NCBI GenBank assembly: GCA_002307185.1
Contig: DBTT01000004.1
Location: 184,711 to 248,710 of the forward strand
From: Bacteroidales bacterium UBA1309
Lineage (GTDB): Bacteria; Bacteroidota; Bacteroidia; Bacteroidales; Dysgonomonadaceae
Length of the DNA stretch: 64,000 nt
Direction of reading: 5' to 3'
A model generated the notes under the pieces. That model was not told the origin of the DNA, did not search any database, and saw only the letters and a list, made by a program, of their open reading frames with translations. A program made the position numbers and the translations under genes. The first letter of the stretch is position 1. Every line of letters begins with the position of its first letter. This document shows positions 46,201 through 55,082 of the stretch, one piece after another.

Positions 46201-46591
46201 GGGAAGTTATCGCTGGGGAGGCCAGATATACAACCAAACATTGGTTGACAAGGTGGAAAATGCAGCCCTGCAATACAATGTTGACAAGCGTGTTTTCACC
46301 GACCGTTGGCAAAAATCCGGGGATGTTGCGCTCTACAAATCCATCTCCGATCAAACCGTCACCTATCCCACCTCCCGGTTTGTGGAAGACTACAACCTGT
46401 TTTCTCTGAATTCGGCAAGTGTCTATTATGATTTTCGCGATTGTGCATTTATGAAAGCCTCCTTTGTGGAACGTCTCCGGGTGTCTGCCTATACCAACGA
46501 TTTGTTTGTCATATCTTCGGTTAAGACAGAAAGAGGCATCAGCTATCCATTTGCCCGCACATTCTCATTTTCTATACAAGCAACATTCTAA
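43271..46591 (+). CDS. SusC-like TonB-dependent receptor with STN domain
   Basis: Outer-membrane transporter of 1106 residues. Signal peptide ends AIAQ. STN domain about 40-115 (RVTLEFKNEPLPSALKKVE), carboxypeptidase-like domain about 125-205 (KISGIVIDQKGNPLPGVNIV), plug with the SusC marker DLDINQVESVTTLKDATAKA and YGAKAANGVIVVETK, then the barrel. SusD follows 13 bp later. No glycoside hydrolase, lyase or sulfatase is nearby, so the ligand may be a peptide or other nutrient rather than a glycan. Confidence 0.92.
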   Translation: MEKKDCLIGLGRISFWKLAATVLLILSGGSGNAIAQTPKEGLPRVTLEFKNEPLPSALKKVEQVSKYKILFTYDEIQNYKVTTSIKNKPLDEAIREIISPFPLAYKIKNIFVTIYSGKPVDPKRKISGIVIDQKGNPLPGVNIVADDSSLGGISDAGGEFDIDIPDGMKVEKLTFSFIGQKKLTVPFRGTELKVVMEDNSLTINEVVVNGAFTRSANTFTGAVTTVKGEDLRRVGNQNLLQSLKNIDPSFLQIENLTSGSNPNALPNYQMRGSSTIADIQGEYASSANQPLFILDGFETELSKIMDLDINQVESVTTLKDATAKAMYGAKAANGVIVVETKRPAEGKLRFTYTGDGNIQAPDLSSYELTNARQKLEVERMAGLYTSSNALSQIALDKTYNSKLMEILKGVDTDWLAQPIRTGVGQKHSLHMEGGNSGMIYGVDLSYNNIEGVMKGSDRNTFSGGVTLAYRSSKNFLFRNKLIVDYNSSNESPWGAFSSYAAMNPYSRIYNDDGSVTKSYNYTDNNGTAGTYFNPIYNTTLNTINNTSYTNITNNLYLEWQLADNLKLTGRLGIFRKLTTQDVFKSADHTDFASYTDEYRKGSYYQANGKHLNLNADAGVSYSLTKDKHLLFFNGQVNLSDNTYSSSAITAEGFPSDKISDISAALQYEDDGRPTGTEGISRSCGALASVNYSFDNKYLFDGNYRLSGSSEAGANNRWNSFWSIGGGWNIHNEAFLKESSAVKKLKLRGSYGYTGSQGFSSYDAMPTFVYYSDASYDGSVGSYVKGLANEDLHFQEKFDTNLGLDFIFLDRLSGRFDWYVSNTDGMITNVSIPSALGFSSYVANLGKVENKGFEAYLNYKLYEKKRNYINVYGSIAHNKNTLKKISNGLRAWNDSQDANVSSIPAVKYYEGQSMNAIWAVKSLGIDPQTGKEIFVKKDGTITYTYDVGDQVVCGDGQPKYNGIIGFNGEIRNFGFSVSGSYRWGGQIYNQTLVDKVENAALQYNVDKRVFTDRWQKSGDVALYKSISDQTVTYPTSRFVEDYNLFSLNSASVYYDFRDCAFMKASFVERLRVSAYTNDLFVISSVKTERGISYPFARTFSFSIQATF

Positions 46592-46603
46592 AAACAAGTT
46601 GAT

Positions 46604-48067
46604 ATGATGACAAATATAAAATATGGCAAGTTAAAGGCCTTGATTCTGGCAACATTGTTTGTCTGCACAGTGTCTTCTTGCAACGACTGGCTGGATGTCA
46701 GCCCCAAGTCGCAAATAAAAGAAGAGGAACATTTTAAGACCGAAGATGGGTACAAAGACCAACTGACAGGCGTATATACGGCAATGACCAACAAAAACAT
46801 GTATGGCCTCCAGATGGGGATCGGCTTCACCGAAGTTTTATCCCAAAGCTACGATGTGGATGCAAACGGTGGTTGGCTATACCCTTCCGAATATAATTAT
46901 ACGGAAACGAGTACCCGGATTAGAATCGATAGCATCTGGAGCAACACATACAAATGCATTGCCAACCTCAATGTCATGTTGAGGAATATCAACAAGGCTG
47001 ACACAACCATCTTTAGCAACAACAATTACAATGTATATAAAGGGGAAGCTTTGGGGTTACGCGGGTTTTTGCATTTGGAAATGATGAGGTTGTTTGCTTC
47101 CAGTCCAGCCTACGATGCCAATGCGAGTGGGGTCCCCTACGTTACCGAATATTCTCCCGAGCTTGTATCTCAAAAGACGGTGAACGCTACCATGCAGTTG
47201 GTCTTGAATGACCTGCTGGAAGCTCGCAAATGCCTTGGCTCAGACTCTCTCAAGACAAGCGCAACGCCATTTTCATTCCGTTCGTCCCGAATATCCCACT
47301 TCAACTATTATGCTGCCGTAGCATCTTTGGCTCGCGCCTACTTATGGATTGGCGACAAAGCAAATGCCTTGAAATACGCAAATGAAATTGTGGCAATTGC
47401 CGAGAGCAGTGCGCTCAACAAACCCTTCCGGTGGGTGGATGCGACCTCTGTTGAGGCAGCACAGGATTACGAGACAGACCATGCCTTCACCCCTGAGTTT
47501 ATATTCCAATTAAAAATAAACGGTTGGGAAGATATTGCCAATTACTATTTCAAAGCGGCCTCCACTACGGAAAGCCTGAGCCCTTCCGAAAATAAAGCAC
47601 GGGAGATCTATGAAGTCGATAGCAAGGCTTATGGCAACGACTACCGGTTTTTGAAGGGTTACCAAATAGATGGGGACAAAAAATACTTGTGCAAGTTATG
47701 GTATTATGAGAATAGCGCCTACAACAACGTTTATCCGATGATTCGCATGACGGAGGCCTTCTATATTGCCGCAGAATGCTTGAAGGATTCCGACCCGGAG
47801 CGTGCAGCAACCTTGTTGAATGAAGTGAGGGACGCCCGCAATTTGGGAAGCTACCCCTTGGAGACAAACCTGAGTGCTGAGGAAATACAAACGGAGATAT
47901 GGAAAGAATACCGCAAAGAGTTTGTAGGGGAAGGCGGCCAATTGTTTTTCTACTACAAACGCTTGAACGCTTCGGAGATCAAAGGGGCGGGTGTCGCTCC
48001 CTCGAAAGCTATTTATGTATTGCCTATTCCATCCGTGGATCAAGAATTAGGTGGATATACCAATTAA
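46604..48067 (+). CDS. SusD/RagB-like nutrient-binding lipoprotein
   Basis: Surface lipoprotein of 487 residues that closes over the SusC barrel. Lipobox in CTVSSC followed by NDWLDVSPKSQI, the typical SusD opening. Helical TPR-like core (GEALGLRGFLHLEMMRLFA, YYAAVASLARAYLWIGDKAN) and C-terminal RMTEAFYIAAECL and EIWKEYRKEFVGEGGQLFFY are family hallmarks. Confidence 0.92.
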   Translation: MMTNIKYGKLKALILATLFVCTVSSCNDWLDVSPKSQIKEEEHFKTEDGYKDQLTGVYTAMTNKNMYGLQMGIGFTEVLSQSYDVDANGGWLYPSEYNYTETSTRIRIDSIWSNTYKCIANLNVMLRNINKADTTIFSNNNYNVYKGEALGLRGFLHLEMMRLFASSPAYDANASGVPYVTEYSPELVSQKTVNATMQLVLNDLLEARKCLGSDSLKTSATPFSFRSSRISHFNYYAAVASLARAYLWIGDKANALKYANEIVAIAESSALNKPFRWVDATSVEAAQDYETDHAFTPEFIFQLKINGWEDIANYYFKAASTTESLSPSENKAREIYEVDSKAYGNDYRFLKGYQIDGDKKYLCKLWYYENSAYNNVYPMIRMTEAFYIAAECLKDSDPERAATLLNEVRDARNLGSYPLETNLSAEEIQTEIWKEYRKEFVGEGGQLFFYYKRLNASEIKGAGVAPSKAIYVLPIPSVDQELGGYTN

Positions 48068-48097
48068 TTGAATCTTATCGTAAAATACGGAATAATT

Positions 48098-48811
48098 ATG
48101 AATTATATAAAATTGTCAATCGCCTTGCTCGCAACAATGCTTCTTGCAGCAGCTTGCCAGAATGACGGGTTCTATTATCAGGATGTGCCGCGTGTGCGCA
48201 TTGTTGGCCCTAGTTCATGGACATTGGGAACAGATTCCTTGCAATTTTCGTTTGTGACCTATCCGGCCGACACAACCCAAAAACAACTGAATGTAACACT
48301 GTGGGTAATGGGCAACACGACCGAATACGACCGTACAGCAAAGTTGGAGGTCGTAACCGGCAAAACCACAGCCTCGGCCGACTTATATACAGTTCCCGCA
48401 TCGGTGGTGATACCAGCCGGAGCCAATTCGGCCACCTTTCCTGTCATATTGAAACGGGCTGCAAGCCTGCAGCAAACAACAGCACGCCTGTATATTGCCG
48501 TGCAAAAATCGGCCGATTTTGAAGTAGGGATCAGCAGCCAAGACCACCTCTTGCTCAAATGGAACGACATCTTGAGCAAGCCTAGCAATTGGACCAGCCT
48601 TCAAGAGTTTTTCGGGTCGTATAGCGATGTGAAATACCGCTTTATGATTAACAATGCGGGGATCTCGGAATTCGACACAACCACCATGACCTGGGCCGAA
48701 TTGCAATACTATAAGATAAAGCTGGTGAATGCCCTCAACAAATACAACCAGGAACATCCAGAGGCTCCATTGACCGATGAAACTGGAAAATTGGTAAGTT
48801 TTGATAATTAA
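48098..48811 (+). CDS. DUF4843 lipoprotein
   Basis: The 237-residue protein starts at the ATG at 48098 (MNYIKLSIALLATMLLAAAC, lipobox LAAAC). An Ig-like, beta-rich N-terminal part has FSFVTYPADTTQKQLNVTLW and ASVVIPAGANSATFPVILKR, then IGIS-type strands and EFFGSYSDVKYRFMI. This fits DUF4843, found downstream of SusD in Bacteroidetes. Probably a surface accessory binding protein. It begins 31 bp after SusD. Confidence 0.82.
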   Translation: MNYIKLSIALLATMLLAAACQNDGFYYQDVPRVRIVGPSSWTLGTDSLQFSFVTYPADTTQKQLNVTLWVMGNTTEYDRTAKLEVVTGKTTASADLYTVPASVVIPAGANSATFPVILKRAASLQQTTARLYIAVQKSADFEVGISSQDHLLLKWNDILSKPSNWTSLQEFFGSYSDVKYRFMINNAGISEFDTTTMTWAELQYYKIKLVNALNKYNQEHPEAPLTDETGKLVSFDN

Positions 48812-48829
48812 TTTTTAAACGGAAAAGGT

Positions 48830-50440
48830 ATGAATATCCTGAAATATATATTTTATTCTTTGTTCCTGCTCATAGTTGTCACCTCTTGTTACGACGATAA
48901 AGGGAGCTACGACTATTTGACGGATGACGAAGTTGGACTCATAAAAATTGACACGATAGGCATCCAGAACCGCCTAGCTTTGGTGACACAGCTCACCCCG
49001 GGGCAGCACATCGAGTTCGAGCCAAATGTGACATACAAGAACATGGATCATTTGCGTTACAGGTGGTTTGTTGTTCCATTGGTGAACGGCCAGTATGTGC
49101 AAGTGCGTGATGGCAACACAATGACATATCCACCGGCAGACACGATTGCACACACCAAAAAGCTCGACTGGATCGTCAACTTAAGCCCGGCCACCTACCG
49201 GTTCTACTTCATGGCGGAAGATTCCATCACAGGGCAACGTGCTTTTTATCAAGCACAACAGCAATACATTAATGTACAGCAAGTAGGTGCAAAAAGCGGC
49301 CTATACATGTTGTCGGAATATGATGGACAAACCGACATAGATATCTATGTTTCTTCCTTGATGCTTATTTATGGTGCCGATGCAAAATACCCGAAGTATT
49401 ATAGCGCCGCCACGGGAAACACCATTCCTGGAAAGCCGCTGTTGATCAAGGGAACACATACCGGAGCCACACTCAAAAATGGCTATTTGGTATTCACGGA
49501 CCAGACGATGCTCCGTCTCAACAACGTAGGACTTCAGCAAATGAATAACTGGAGCAGTAGTTTTTATGATGTCCCTTCATACACTCCCCAAAGTGCTGTC
49601 TTCATGAATTCGGCAGACTTTTTGGTCAATGACGGGAAATTATACACGCTCTATACCAACAAGACCAACGACCGCAAGTTTTCAGCTCCCATTGCCGGCG
49701 ACTATGTGGCTGGCAACTACCTCGCTCATGGAACCAAGGCATCCTATCGCCCCGTTTCTGGAGCAATCACTGCCGACCAGGTTATTTACGACACCAAGAA
49801 CATGTGTTTCCGGCCTTATTACGCCTACGGAACTTCTGTTAGCAGCTTCAAGACCACCTCGGCCAGTGCTTATCTGGATGCCAACAAATTGCCTGCCAAT
49901 CCGGTTGCCATCTTCAACGGATATGCAGAATATACCTATTGCATTGTGCCGGATGCTTCAAAATATTACCTGTATATGTTCAACTTCTACAACCGGGTTG
50001 ACAACGGAGACCTTTCAGCCTATGGGTCCCGTTCGAAGATAGATCTGTCCGGCTGCGAGAACATTGCCAACGCCAAGCTATATGCTTCAAACAATGCTGG
50101 CTATGCCTTCTTTTATGCTACCGACAAGACGGTTTATTCTTTCAGCCCCTCAACTGGCCAGACCGATTCCAAAACAGTTTATAACTGCGATGCTTCGGAG
50201 GTTGTGACTGCTATTTACACTTGGAACTCAGCCGGTTTTCCCACTGCCGGGGCCATTCTATGGATTGCCGTATGGAATGAAGTCACCAAAGAGGGAAAAT
50301 TGGTTGAATATGAAATCGACAACAATGCTGGCATACCTCGCTGGATGTATGGTTCATCATTCGCACCCACGCATTCCAACCCTTATGTCACAACTGGTTG
50401 GGGCAAAATTGTGAGCATCACTGCCCAAAGTGCAGAATAA
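48830..50440 (+). CDS. PKD-like family lipoprotein
   Basis: The 536-residue protein has a lipobox in LIVVTSC followed by YDDKGSYDYLTDDEV, the usual start of the Bacteroidetes PKD-like lipoproteins. An N-terminal PKD/Ig-like domain (about 25-145: VTYKNMDHLRYRWFVVPLV) precedes a larger propeller-like domain (GLYMLSEYDGQTDIDIYVSS ... GYAFFYATDKTVYSFSPSTG). It is the second accessory lipoprotein of this SusCD operon; ligand unknown. Confidence 0.82.
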   Translation: MNILKYIFYSLFLLIVVTSCYDDKGSYDYLTDDEVGLIKIDTIGIQNRLALVTQLTPGQHIEFEPNVTYKNMDHLRYRWFVVPLVNGQYVQVRDGNTMTYPPADTIAHTKKLDWIVNLSPATYRFYFMAEDSITGQRAFYQAQQQYINVQQVGAKSGLYMLSEYDGQTDIDIYVSSLMLIYGADAKYPKYYSAATGNTIPGKPLLIKGTHTGATLKNGYLVFTDQTMLRLNNVGLQQMNNWSSSFYDVPSYTPQSAVFMNSADFLVNDGKLYTLYTNKTNDRKFSAPIAGDYVAGNYLAHGTKASYRPVSGAITADQVIYDTKNMCFRPYYAYGTSVSSFKTTSASAYLDANKLPANPVAIFNGYAEYTYCIVPDASKYYLYMFNFYNRVDNGDLSAYGSRSKIDLSGCENIANAKLYASNNAGYAFFYATDKTVYSFSPSTGQTDSKTVYNCDASEVVTAIYTWNSAGFPTAGAILWIAVWNEVTKEGKLVEYEIDNNAGIPRWMYGSSFAPTHSNPYVTTGWGKIVSITAQSAE

Positions 50441-50553
50441 TCCCTTATAAATCAGAAAAGAATATATTGCTTCGCATAGTATTATCTACTTAGTGGTGTG
50501 ATATATTCTTTGTCTTATTTGAAATACACACGCTATTTATAATAAAATTGAAA

Positions 50554-52038
50554 ATGAAAATCAATTCGATCAAGAGTTTATTGCTCTTCTGTTTTGTATG
50601 CGGTAGCCTGTTGGCTGTCCATGCGCAAGGAGAAACCAAATTAGACAGCTTACAACGAAAATTCAATACTTTATCGAATTCGGCAGATCCTCAAGACAAG
50701 GTGAAACTGCAATCGGAGTTATACGGGCAGTTGAAGAGCAAAGAAGAAAAAAACTGGTTGCTGGCAATGAACTTCTTCAACCGGTTGGAGATGAATGCCA
50801 CGGCAGATTCGCTAGGACAAGTCATCCGCAAGAAATTTCCCCGTGGGGAATTCGTTCGTAACACGGAAGTGCAAAAGGTATACGACGAAGTCGTTCCCGA
50901 AAAGAAGGAGGCGTTGTTACTTGCTTGGTTGAAAAAGTTCCCGCCCCAGAAATTTCCTTCCGAACAAATCATATATGACTATGCCCGCCATAGCGTGGGC
51001 AGCGCCTACGCAAGAGCAGGGAATTCCGCCAAAGCTGTCGAATATGCAGGGCAGCTTCAATCGAAAGTTTGGATTGGTGAAGGATCGGCCAGTATCGGGC
51101 AAATGCTTCTCCAGAAAGGAGACACCTTGTCCGCACTTCCTCTCCTCCAAAAGGCAATACTCAATGCCGAAGAGTTCAAGAAAGCAGGAAAGAAAGACAA
51201 CGAGACCATGTTTGTACTCACTGGGTATCCCGCCTATTGCAGGATCTATGCAAAAGTGCTCGCCGATCAGCGTAAATACAACGAAGCACTTGCTTACATG
51301 ACAAAAGTGCCGTTTGAGGAAAAACCTTTTTCTGGTCAGGAACAAATCGTTTACGCTTCCATCCTTTCTGCTTTAGGCCGCAATGTGGAAGCTTTCTGCG
51401 CACTTGACAAGATGCTCTCCGAGCAAGAGATGGAACCTCAGGGCAAAACATTGTACAAAAAGCTGTATGTGAAGTTGAATGGTTCGGAACAAGGCTACGA
51501 AGAATTCCTGCGCCCAAAACGAGATATCCAGATGAGGAAAATGAAGGCGGAAGTGAGCAAGATGGAAGTCAAGGAAGCAGCTCCTGCTTTTTCGGTGAAG
51601 GATGCCGATGGCAATGAAGTTTCATTCGCATCGCTAAAGGGAAAAGTGGTTGTCTTGGATTTCTGGGCCACCTGGTGCACTCCTTGCAAAAAATCTTTTC
51701 CTGCCATGCAGCTGGCTGTCGATAAATACAGGGACGATCCGAATGTGAAATTTCTTTTCATACACACCTGGGAGAAAACTGAACATCCACTGGAGGAAGC
51801 TACGAAATATTTACGCGACAATCATTACAGCTTCCATTTGTTGATGGATACAAAAGACCCCGTCAGCAAATCTAACAAAATGGCTAAAGATTACAAATTG
51901 CAAGGTATTCCTGCTAAATTCGTGATCGACGGAGATGGCAACATCCGCTTTAAGATTACCGGGTTTAGCGGCAGCAACGAAATGGCCGTACAAGAACTAT
52001 CTACGATGATAGATATGGCAAAAGTGGTGAAAAAATAA
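50554..52038 (+). CDS. TlpA-family thiol-disulfide oxidoreductase
   Basis: The 494-residue protein (ATG at 50554) has a signal peptide ending AVHAQ, a long helical TPR-like N-terminal region (about 25-340: ARAGNSAKAVEYAGQLQSKV), and a C-terminal thioredoxin domain with LDFWATWCTPCKKSFPAMQ and the cis-proline at QGIPAKFVIDGDG. It acts in the periplasm as a reductase. It lies 113 bp after the PKD-like gene and closes the operon before a terminator. Confidence 0.9.
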   Translation: MKINSIKSLLLFCFVCGSLLAVHAQGETKLDSLQRKFNTLSNSADPQDKVKLQSELYGQLKSKEEKNWLLAMNFFNRLEMNATADSLGQVIRKKFPRGEFVRNTEVQKVYDEVVPEKKEALLLAWLKKFPPQKFPSEQIIYDYARHSVGSAYARAGNSAKAVEYAGQLQSKVWIGEGSASIGQMLLQKGDTLSALPLLQKAILNAEEFKKAGKKDNETMFVLTGYPAYCRIYAKVLADQRKYNEALAYMTKVPFEEKPFSGQEQIVYASILSALGRNVEAFCALDKMLSEQEMEPQGKTLYKKLYVKLNGSEQGYEEFLRPKRDIQMRKMKAEVSKMEVKEAAPAFSVKDADGNEVSFASLKGKVVVLDFWATWCTPCKKSFPAMQLAVDKYRDDPNVKFLFIHTWEKTEHPLEEATKYLRDNHYSFHLLMDTKDPVSKSNKMAKDYKLQGIPAKFVIDGDGNIRFKITGFSGSNEMAVQELSTMIDMAKVVKK

Positions 52039-52065
52039 ACACGTTGTTTTAATTTAAAAATGTCA

Positions 52066-52099
52066 AATCCCGGATTTTCGAAATGAAAAATCCGGGATT
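52066..52099. terminator. Bidirectional hairpin between tlpA-type gene and the holin-like operon
   Basis: AATCCCGGATTTTTC-type stem (AATCCCGGATTTTC / GAAAAATCCGGGATT) with a 5-nt loop lies between converging genes. Confidence 0.75.
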
Positions 52100-52143
52100 C
52101 GATATTTTAGAATGGGTGGCTTTTGGATATTGTGTCTGAACTT

Positions 52144-52614
52144 TTATTTTCTTGCCTTCTTATTTCTCCATGCAAAGTATGCGGCAACCCTACTTTTGAC
52201 AAACTGCAAGATGAAGGGTTGCGAAAAACTCAAGGCAGTGGCTGCAACCGGTGCCACCAAGGGCAAGGCTGTGCCGAGTATCCTTCCGGTGATGGATTTC
52301 TTGCCAAATTTCTTTTTGATGAAAAACCCAAATGCGGCTTTGAACGCAAAACCTACAATTCCCTTCGGTATGAGTCCCAAAAGACCACTGCCTTGGGATG
52401 TTTCCTGGTCGTATGAAGACGATTTGAAGGATGATACGAGTTTGCCGGGATTGGTAAATGCTTTAGCAGTTGCACCAAGAGAAATCGGAATCAAATTGTC
52501 CTCCACATATTCCAAAGTTGCACGCAACTTGTTTTCCTGCAGCTTGCAAGAGTTTTTGAGCCTCTGCTTTTCGTGGCGGAGCTCTTCTAAAGGTGTGGTA
52601 GTTTGATTATTCAT
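52144..52614 (-). CDS. Hypothetical membrane-associated protein
   Basis: The 156-residue product (ATG at 52614, overlapping the upstream stop by 8 bp) begins with a coiled-coil-like charged helix (LEELRHEKQRLKNSCKLQEN), followed by two short hydrophobic Gly/Ala segments (LGLIPKGIVGFAFKAAFGFF and ILGTALPLVAPVAATALSFS) and a basic tail. No family recognised. It is the third gene of the YtxH/holin-like operon and probably works with those two envelope proteins. Confidence 0.78.
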   Translation of the reverse strand: MNNQTTTPLEELRHEKQRLKNSCKLQENKLRATLEYVEDNLIPISLGATAKAFTNPGKLVSSFKSSSYDQETSQGSGLLGLIPKGIVGFAFKAAFGFFIKKKFGKKSITGRILGTALPLVAPVAATALSFSQPFILQFVKSRVAAYFAWRNKKARK

Positions 52615-52981
52615 CTTTTTCTGCATCTGCGAGAATGGATAAAATAGAATTGGTTATTTTGGTACGAATCGTTTTTCCATTAGCTATCAAAATCAGCAAC
52701 AGAAGTATAATTAATCCTGTCACAATGGCGAAACCGGCAAAAATGCTTTTGGTAACCAACGAAATCACAATGGCTAGTGTGCCTAACACAAAAATAATCA
52801 CCAGCAACGAAATAAAAGCCACAATCAGTCCGAAGATGACATACGACCCCACTATACTGCTTTTTTCAAAGGCCTCAAGCTTGAACAGCTTGAGGCGAGT
52901 TTCAGTATATTCGGTCAGCTCAATCCGGATTCTTTCAATCAATCCTTTGAGTGTGCTATCGTCTGACTCTTTTGCATTCAT
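52607..52981 (-). CDS. Phage-holin-family (Actinobacterial holin X-like) membrane protein
   Basis: The 124-residue protein has an N-terminal amphipathic helix (TLKGLIERIRIELTEYTETR) and two adjacent membrane helices (SYVIFGLIVAFISLLVIIFV and FAGFAIVTGLIILLLLILIA). This layout matches the phage_holin_3_6/Actinobact_holin_X family, which in bacteria is chromosomal and not part of a prophage. No lysis genes adjoin. Confidence 0.8.
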   Translation of the reverse strand: MNAKESDDSTLKGLIERIRIELTEYTETRLKLFKLEAFEKSSIVGSYVIFGLIVAFISLLVIIFVLGTLAIVISLVTKSIFAGFAIVTGLIILLLLILIANGKTIRTKITNSILSILADAEKDE

Positions 52982-52983
52982 TT

Positions 52984-53172
52984 TTATTCGGCTTCTTCGA
53001 TTGCTTTTTTGCCTTTGCTGATGGCATCTTTCACTCCTGTCTTCACTTTGTCAACGAGATTGTTGACATCTTCCAGCCATTCTTCTTTTTTGTCTGAAGC
53101 GACTACATAGCCGATTGCCGTTCCAAGGGCTGCTCCAATGGCAAGGCCTAACCAAATACTTGACTTTTTCAT
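52984..53172 (-). CDS. YtxH domain protein
   Basis: The 62-residue protein has an N-terminal membrane helix rich in Gly/Ala (IWLGLAIGAALGTAIGYVVA) followed by a charged amphipathic helix (WLEDVNNLVDKVKTGVKDAI), the YtxH pattern of small stress-linked membrane proteins. First gene of the three-gene operon, 2 bp before the holin-like gene. Confidence 0.85.
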   Translation of the reverse strand: MKKSSIWLGLAIGAALGTAIGYVVASDKKEEWLEDVNNLVDKVKTGVKDAISKGKKAIEEAE

Positions 53173-53289
53173 ACTTATTATTTTTAAGTGAATGAATAAA
53201 CTGTTATCATAAGAATAACAATAGACTCTATCTTTTGTTTATAAAAATACGACTTGTTTTTGCTTAAAACAAATTGTTTTTGAAGTTTT

Positions 53290-54681
53290 TTATTGAACGA
53301 TAGCAGGTTCGGCAATAGGTTCTCCCAAAAGTGTTGCCGATGTGCTGCTTGTGATTTTCACATGCACAAATTGTCCGACACGGTGATTTCCTTTCGGGAA
53401 AATAACCACCTTGTTTTGTTGGGTTCTTCCAAAAAGATGCTCCCGGGAACGTTTCGAGAATCCTTCTATCAGCACTTCGAAGGTTTTGCCCACGTCTTTT
53501 TCGTTGCTTTCTTTTGACAATTGGTTTTGCAATTCGATGATTTGTTGAAGGCGTTGAATTTTCACCTCCTCCGAAATATTATCCTCGAGTTTTTTCGCCG
53601 CAAATGTTCCCGGACGTTCCGAATATTTGAACATAAACGCCGAGTCGAATCCAGCTTCGCGCATCATCGAAAGGGTCTCTTGTTGGTCTTCTTCGGTCTC
53701 GTTGTGGTATCCACACATGATGTCGGTGGAAAGTCCACAGTCGGGAATGATGCGTTTGATGGCGGCAATGCGATCCATGTACCACTCGCGGTCGTACTTC
53801 CGGTTCATGATCTTCAACATCCGGCTGCTTCCCGATTGGACGGGCAGGTGGATGAAGTTGCAAATGTTTTTGTGTTTCGCAATCATCTCCAGGGTTTCGT
53901 CGGTCATATCTCTTGGATGAGAGGTTGTGAAACGGATACGCATGTTTGGCGCAGTGAGTGCCAGCATTTCGAGCAAAGCAGGAAAATCCACTTCGCTCCC
54001 GTCAGCGGCTGTGAAGCGGTAGGAATTGACGTTTTGACCCAAAACGGTCACTTCCTTGAATCCCTTGTTGCGCAAATCGATCAGCTCGTTGAGAATGCTC
54101 TCCGGCTCGCGGCTCCGTTCGCGGCCACGGGTGAAAGGGACAATGCAATAGGTGCAGAATTTGTCGCAACCACGCATGATGGAGATAAATCCGGAAATGG
54201 TGTTTCCTCCTATTTTCAAGGGGATCACATCCTTGTAAGTTTCGGTTTTGGAAAGTTGCACGTTTACGGCTTTTTCCCCTTGTTCGGCAGATGCGATCAG
54301 GCTTGGCAGATCGAGATAGGCATCGGGGCCTACCACCACATCCACGTGGTGTTTTTCCACCAATTCTTCCTTCACCCGTTCGGCCATACAACCCAGCACA
54401 CCAATAATTAGTCCTTTCTGCTTTTTCTTTTTGATAGCGTTGAAATACTCTAGGCGTTGCACCACACGTTGTTCGGCATTGTCGCGCACGGAGCAAGTGT
54501 TCACGAAAACCGCATTCGCATCTTCGAGTTTGTCGGTGACAGTGAAACCACTCATTCCCATAATGGAAGCCACGACCTCGCTGTCGGCAACATTCATTTG
54601 GCATCCGTAAGTTTCGATAAATAGCTTTTTTTCTCCAGCTTCAGTCGTGGATTTAAAGTCCAGTCCTTGTTCTACGTTCAT
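53290..54681 (-). CDS. miaB: tRNA-2-methylthio-N6-dimethylallyladenosine synthase MiaB
   Basis: Radical-SAM methylthiotransferase modifying A37 of tRNAs, 463 residues. N-terminal UPF0004 domain with cysteines in FIETYGCQMN, VNTCSVRD and GVLGCMAE; radical-SAM cluster CDKFCTYC; C-terminal TRAM domain (FEVLIEGFSKRSREHLFGRT). Length and domains are standard. Confidence 0.95.
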   Translation of the reverse strand: MNVEQGLDFKSTTEAGEKKLFIETYGCQMNVADSEVVASIMGMSGFTVTDKLEDANAVFVNTCSVRDNAEQRVVQRLEYFNAIKKKKQKGLIIGVLGCMAERVKEELVEKHHVDVVVGPDAYLDLPSLIASAEQGEKAVNVQLSKTETYKDVIPLKIGGNTISGFISIMRGCDKFCTYCIVPFTRGRERSREPESILNELIDLRNKGFKEVTVLGQNVNSYRFTAADGSEVDFPALLEMLALTAPNMRIRFTTSHPRDMTDETLEMIAKHKNICNFIHLPVQSGSSRMLKIMNRKYDREWYMDRIAAIKRIIPDCGLSTDIMCGYHNETEEDQQETLSMMREAGFDSAFMFKYSERPGTFAAKKLEDNISEEVKIQRLQQIIELQNQLSKESNEKDVGKTFEVLIEGFSKRSREHLFGRTQQNKVVIFPKGNHRVGQFVHVKITSSTSATLLGEPIAEPAIVQ

Positions 54682-54696
54682 AAAATTTTAAATTAA

Positions 54697-54776
54697 AGGC
54701 CATTAGCTGTTGGCTTGTAGCGTATAGCTGCTGTTGGGAGCTACTAGCTAAAAGCTGCCAGCAATAAGCTGATTAC
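54697..54776. repeat. Degenerate AGCT-rich tandem repeats upstream of miaB
   Basis: Several imperfect units of the type TTAGCTGTTGGC, TATAGCTGCTGTTGG, AGCTACTAGCTAAAAGCTG, CAATAAGCTGATTAC follow one another. Non-coding. Confidence 0.55.
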
Positions 54777-54797
54777 ATTTATTTTCTTTGATAAAAG

Positions 54798-54830
54798 TTG
54801 ACCGTGCAAGACATTTATTTTGTAATTTTG
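54798..54830 (+). promoter_or_regulatory. Promoter with long leader for the CoA-transferase gene
   Basis: TTG (54798-54800), 22 bp, TAATTTTG (54823-54830). The resulting 5' leader to the ATG at 55083 would be about 245 nt and contains no gene and no riboswitch that I recognise. Confidence 0.5.
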
Positions 54831-55082
54831 CAGGGTCGGCAAAAATAGTTAATTTATAGCTACTGAAAGCATTGTATCGGGCTAATATTTGCATACTGAA
54901 TGATTATTAACAATTACAGGTGTCTCGTGTTTGAGAATTACAATGCTTACTATAGTAAACATCTGAGAGTAGGTGTGGTTCATTGTTTTAACATATCTAT
55001 TCAATCATTTTAGCTAAATCGCTTTGCATAAGAAAAAGAAATCACCATAATTAATTAAATCATAACTAGATTATAAACGAAG

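Noticed and set aside
52607..53172. Prophage lysis module (holin-like gene)
   Set aside because: The holin-like and YtxH genes form a normal chromosomal envelope operon; no endolysin, integrase or structural phage gene is nearby.
53521..54411. 296-codon open frame on the plus strand
   Set aside because: Antisense to miaB; shadow.
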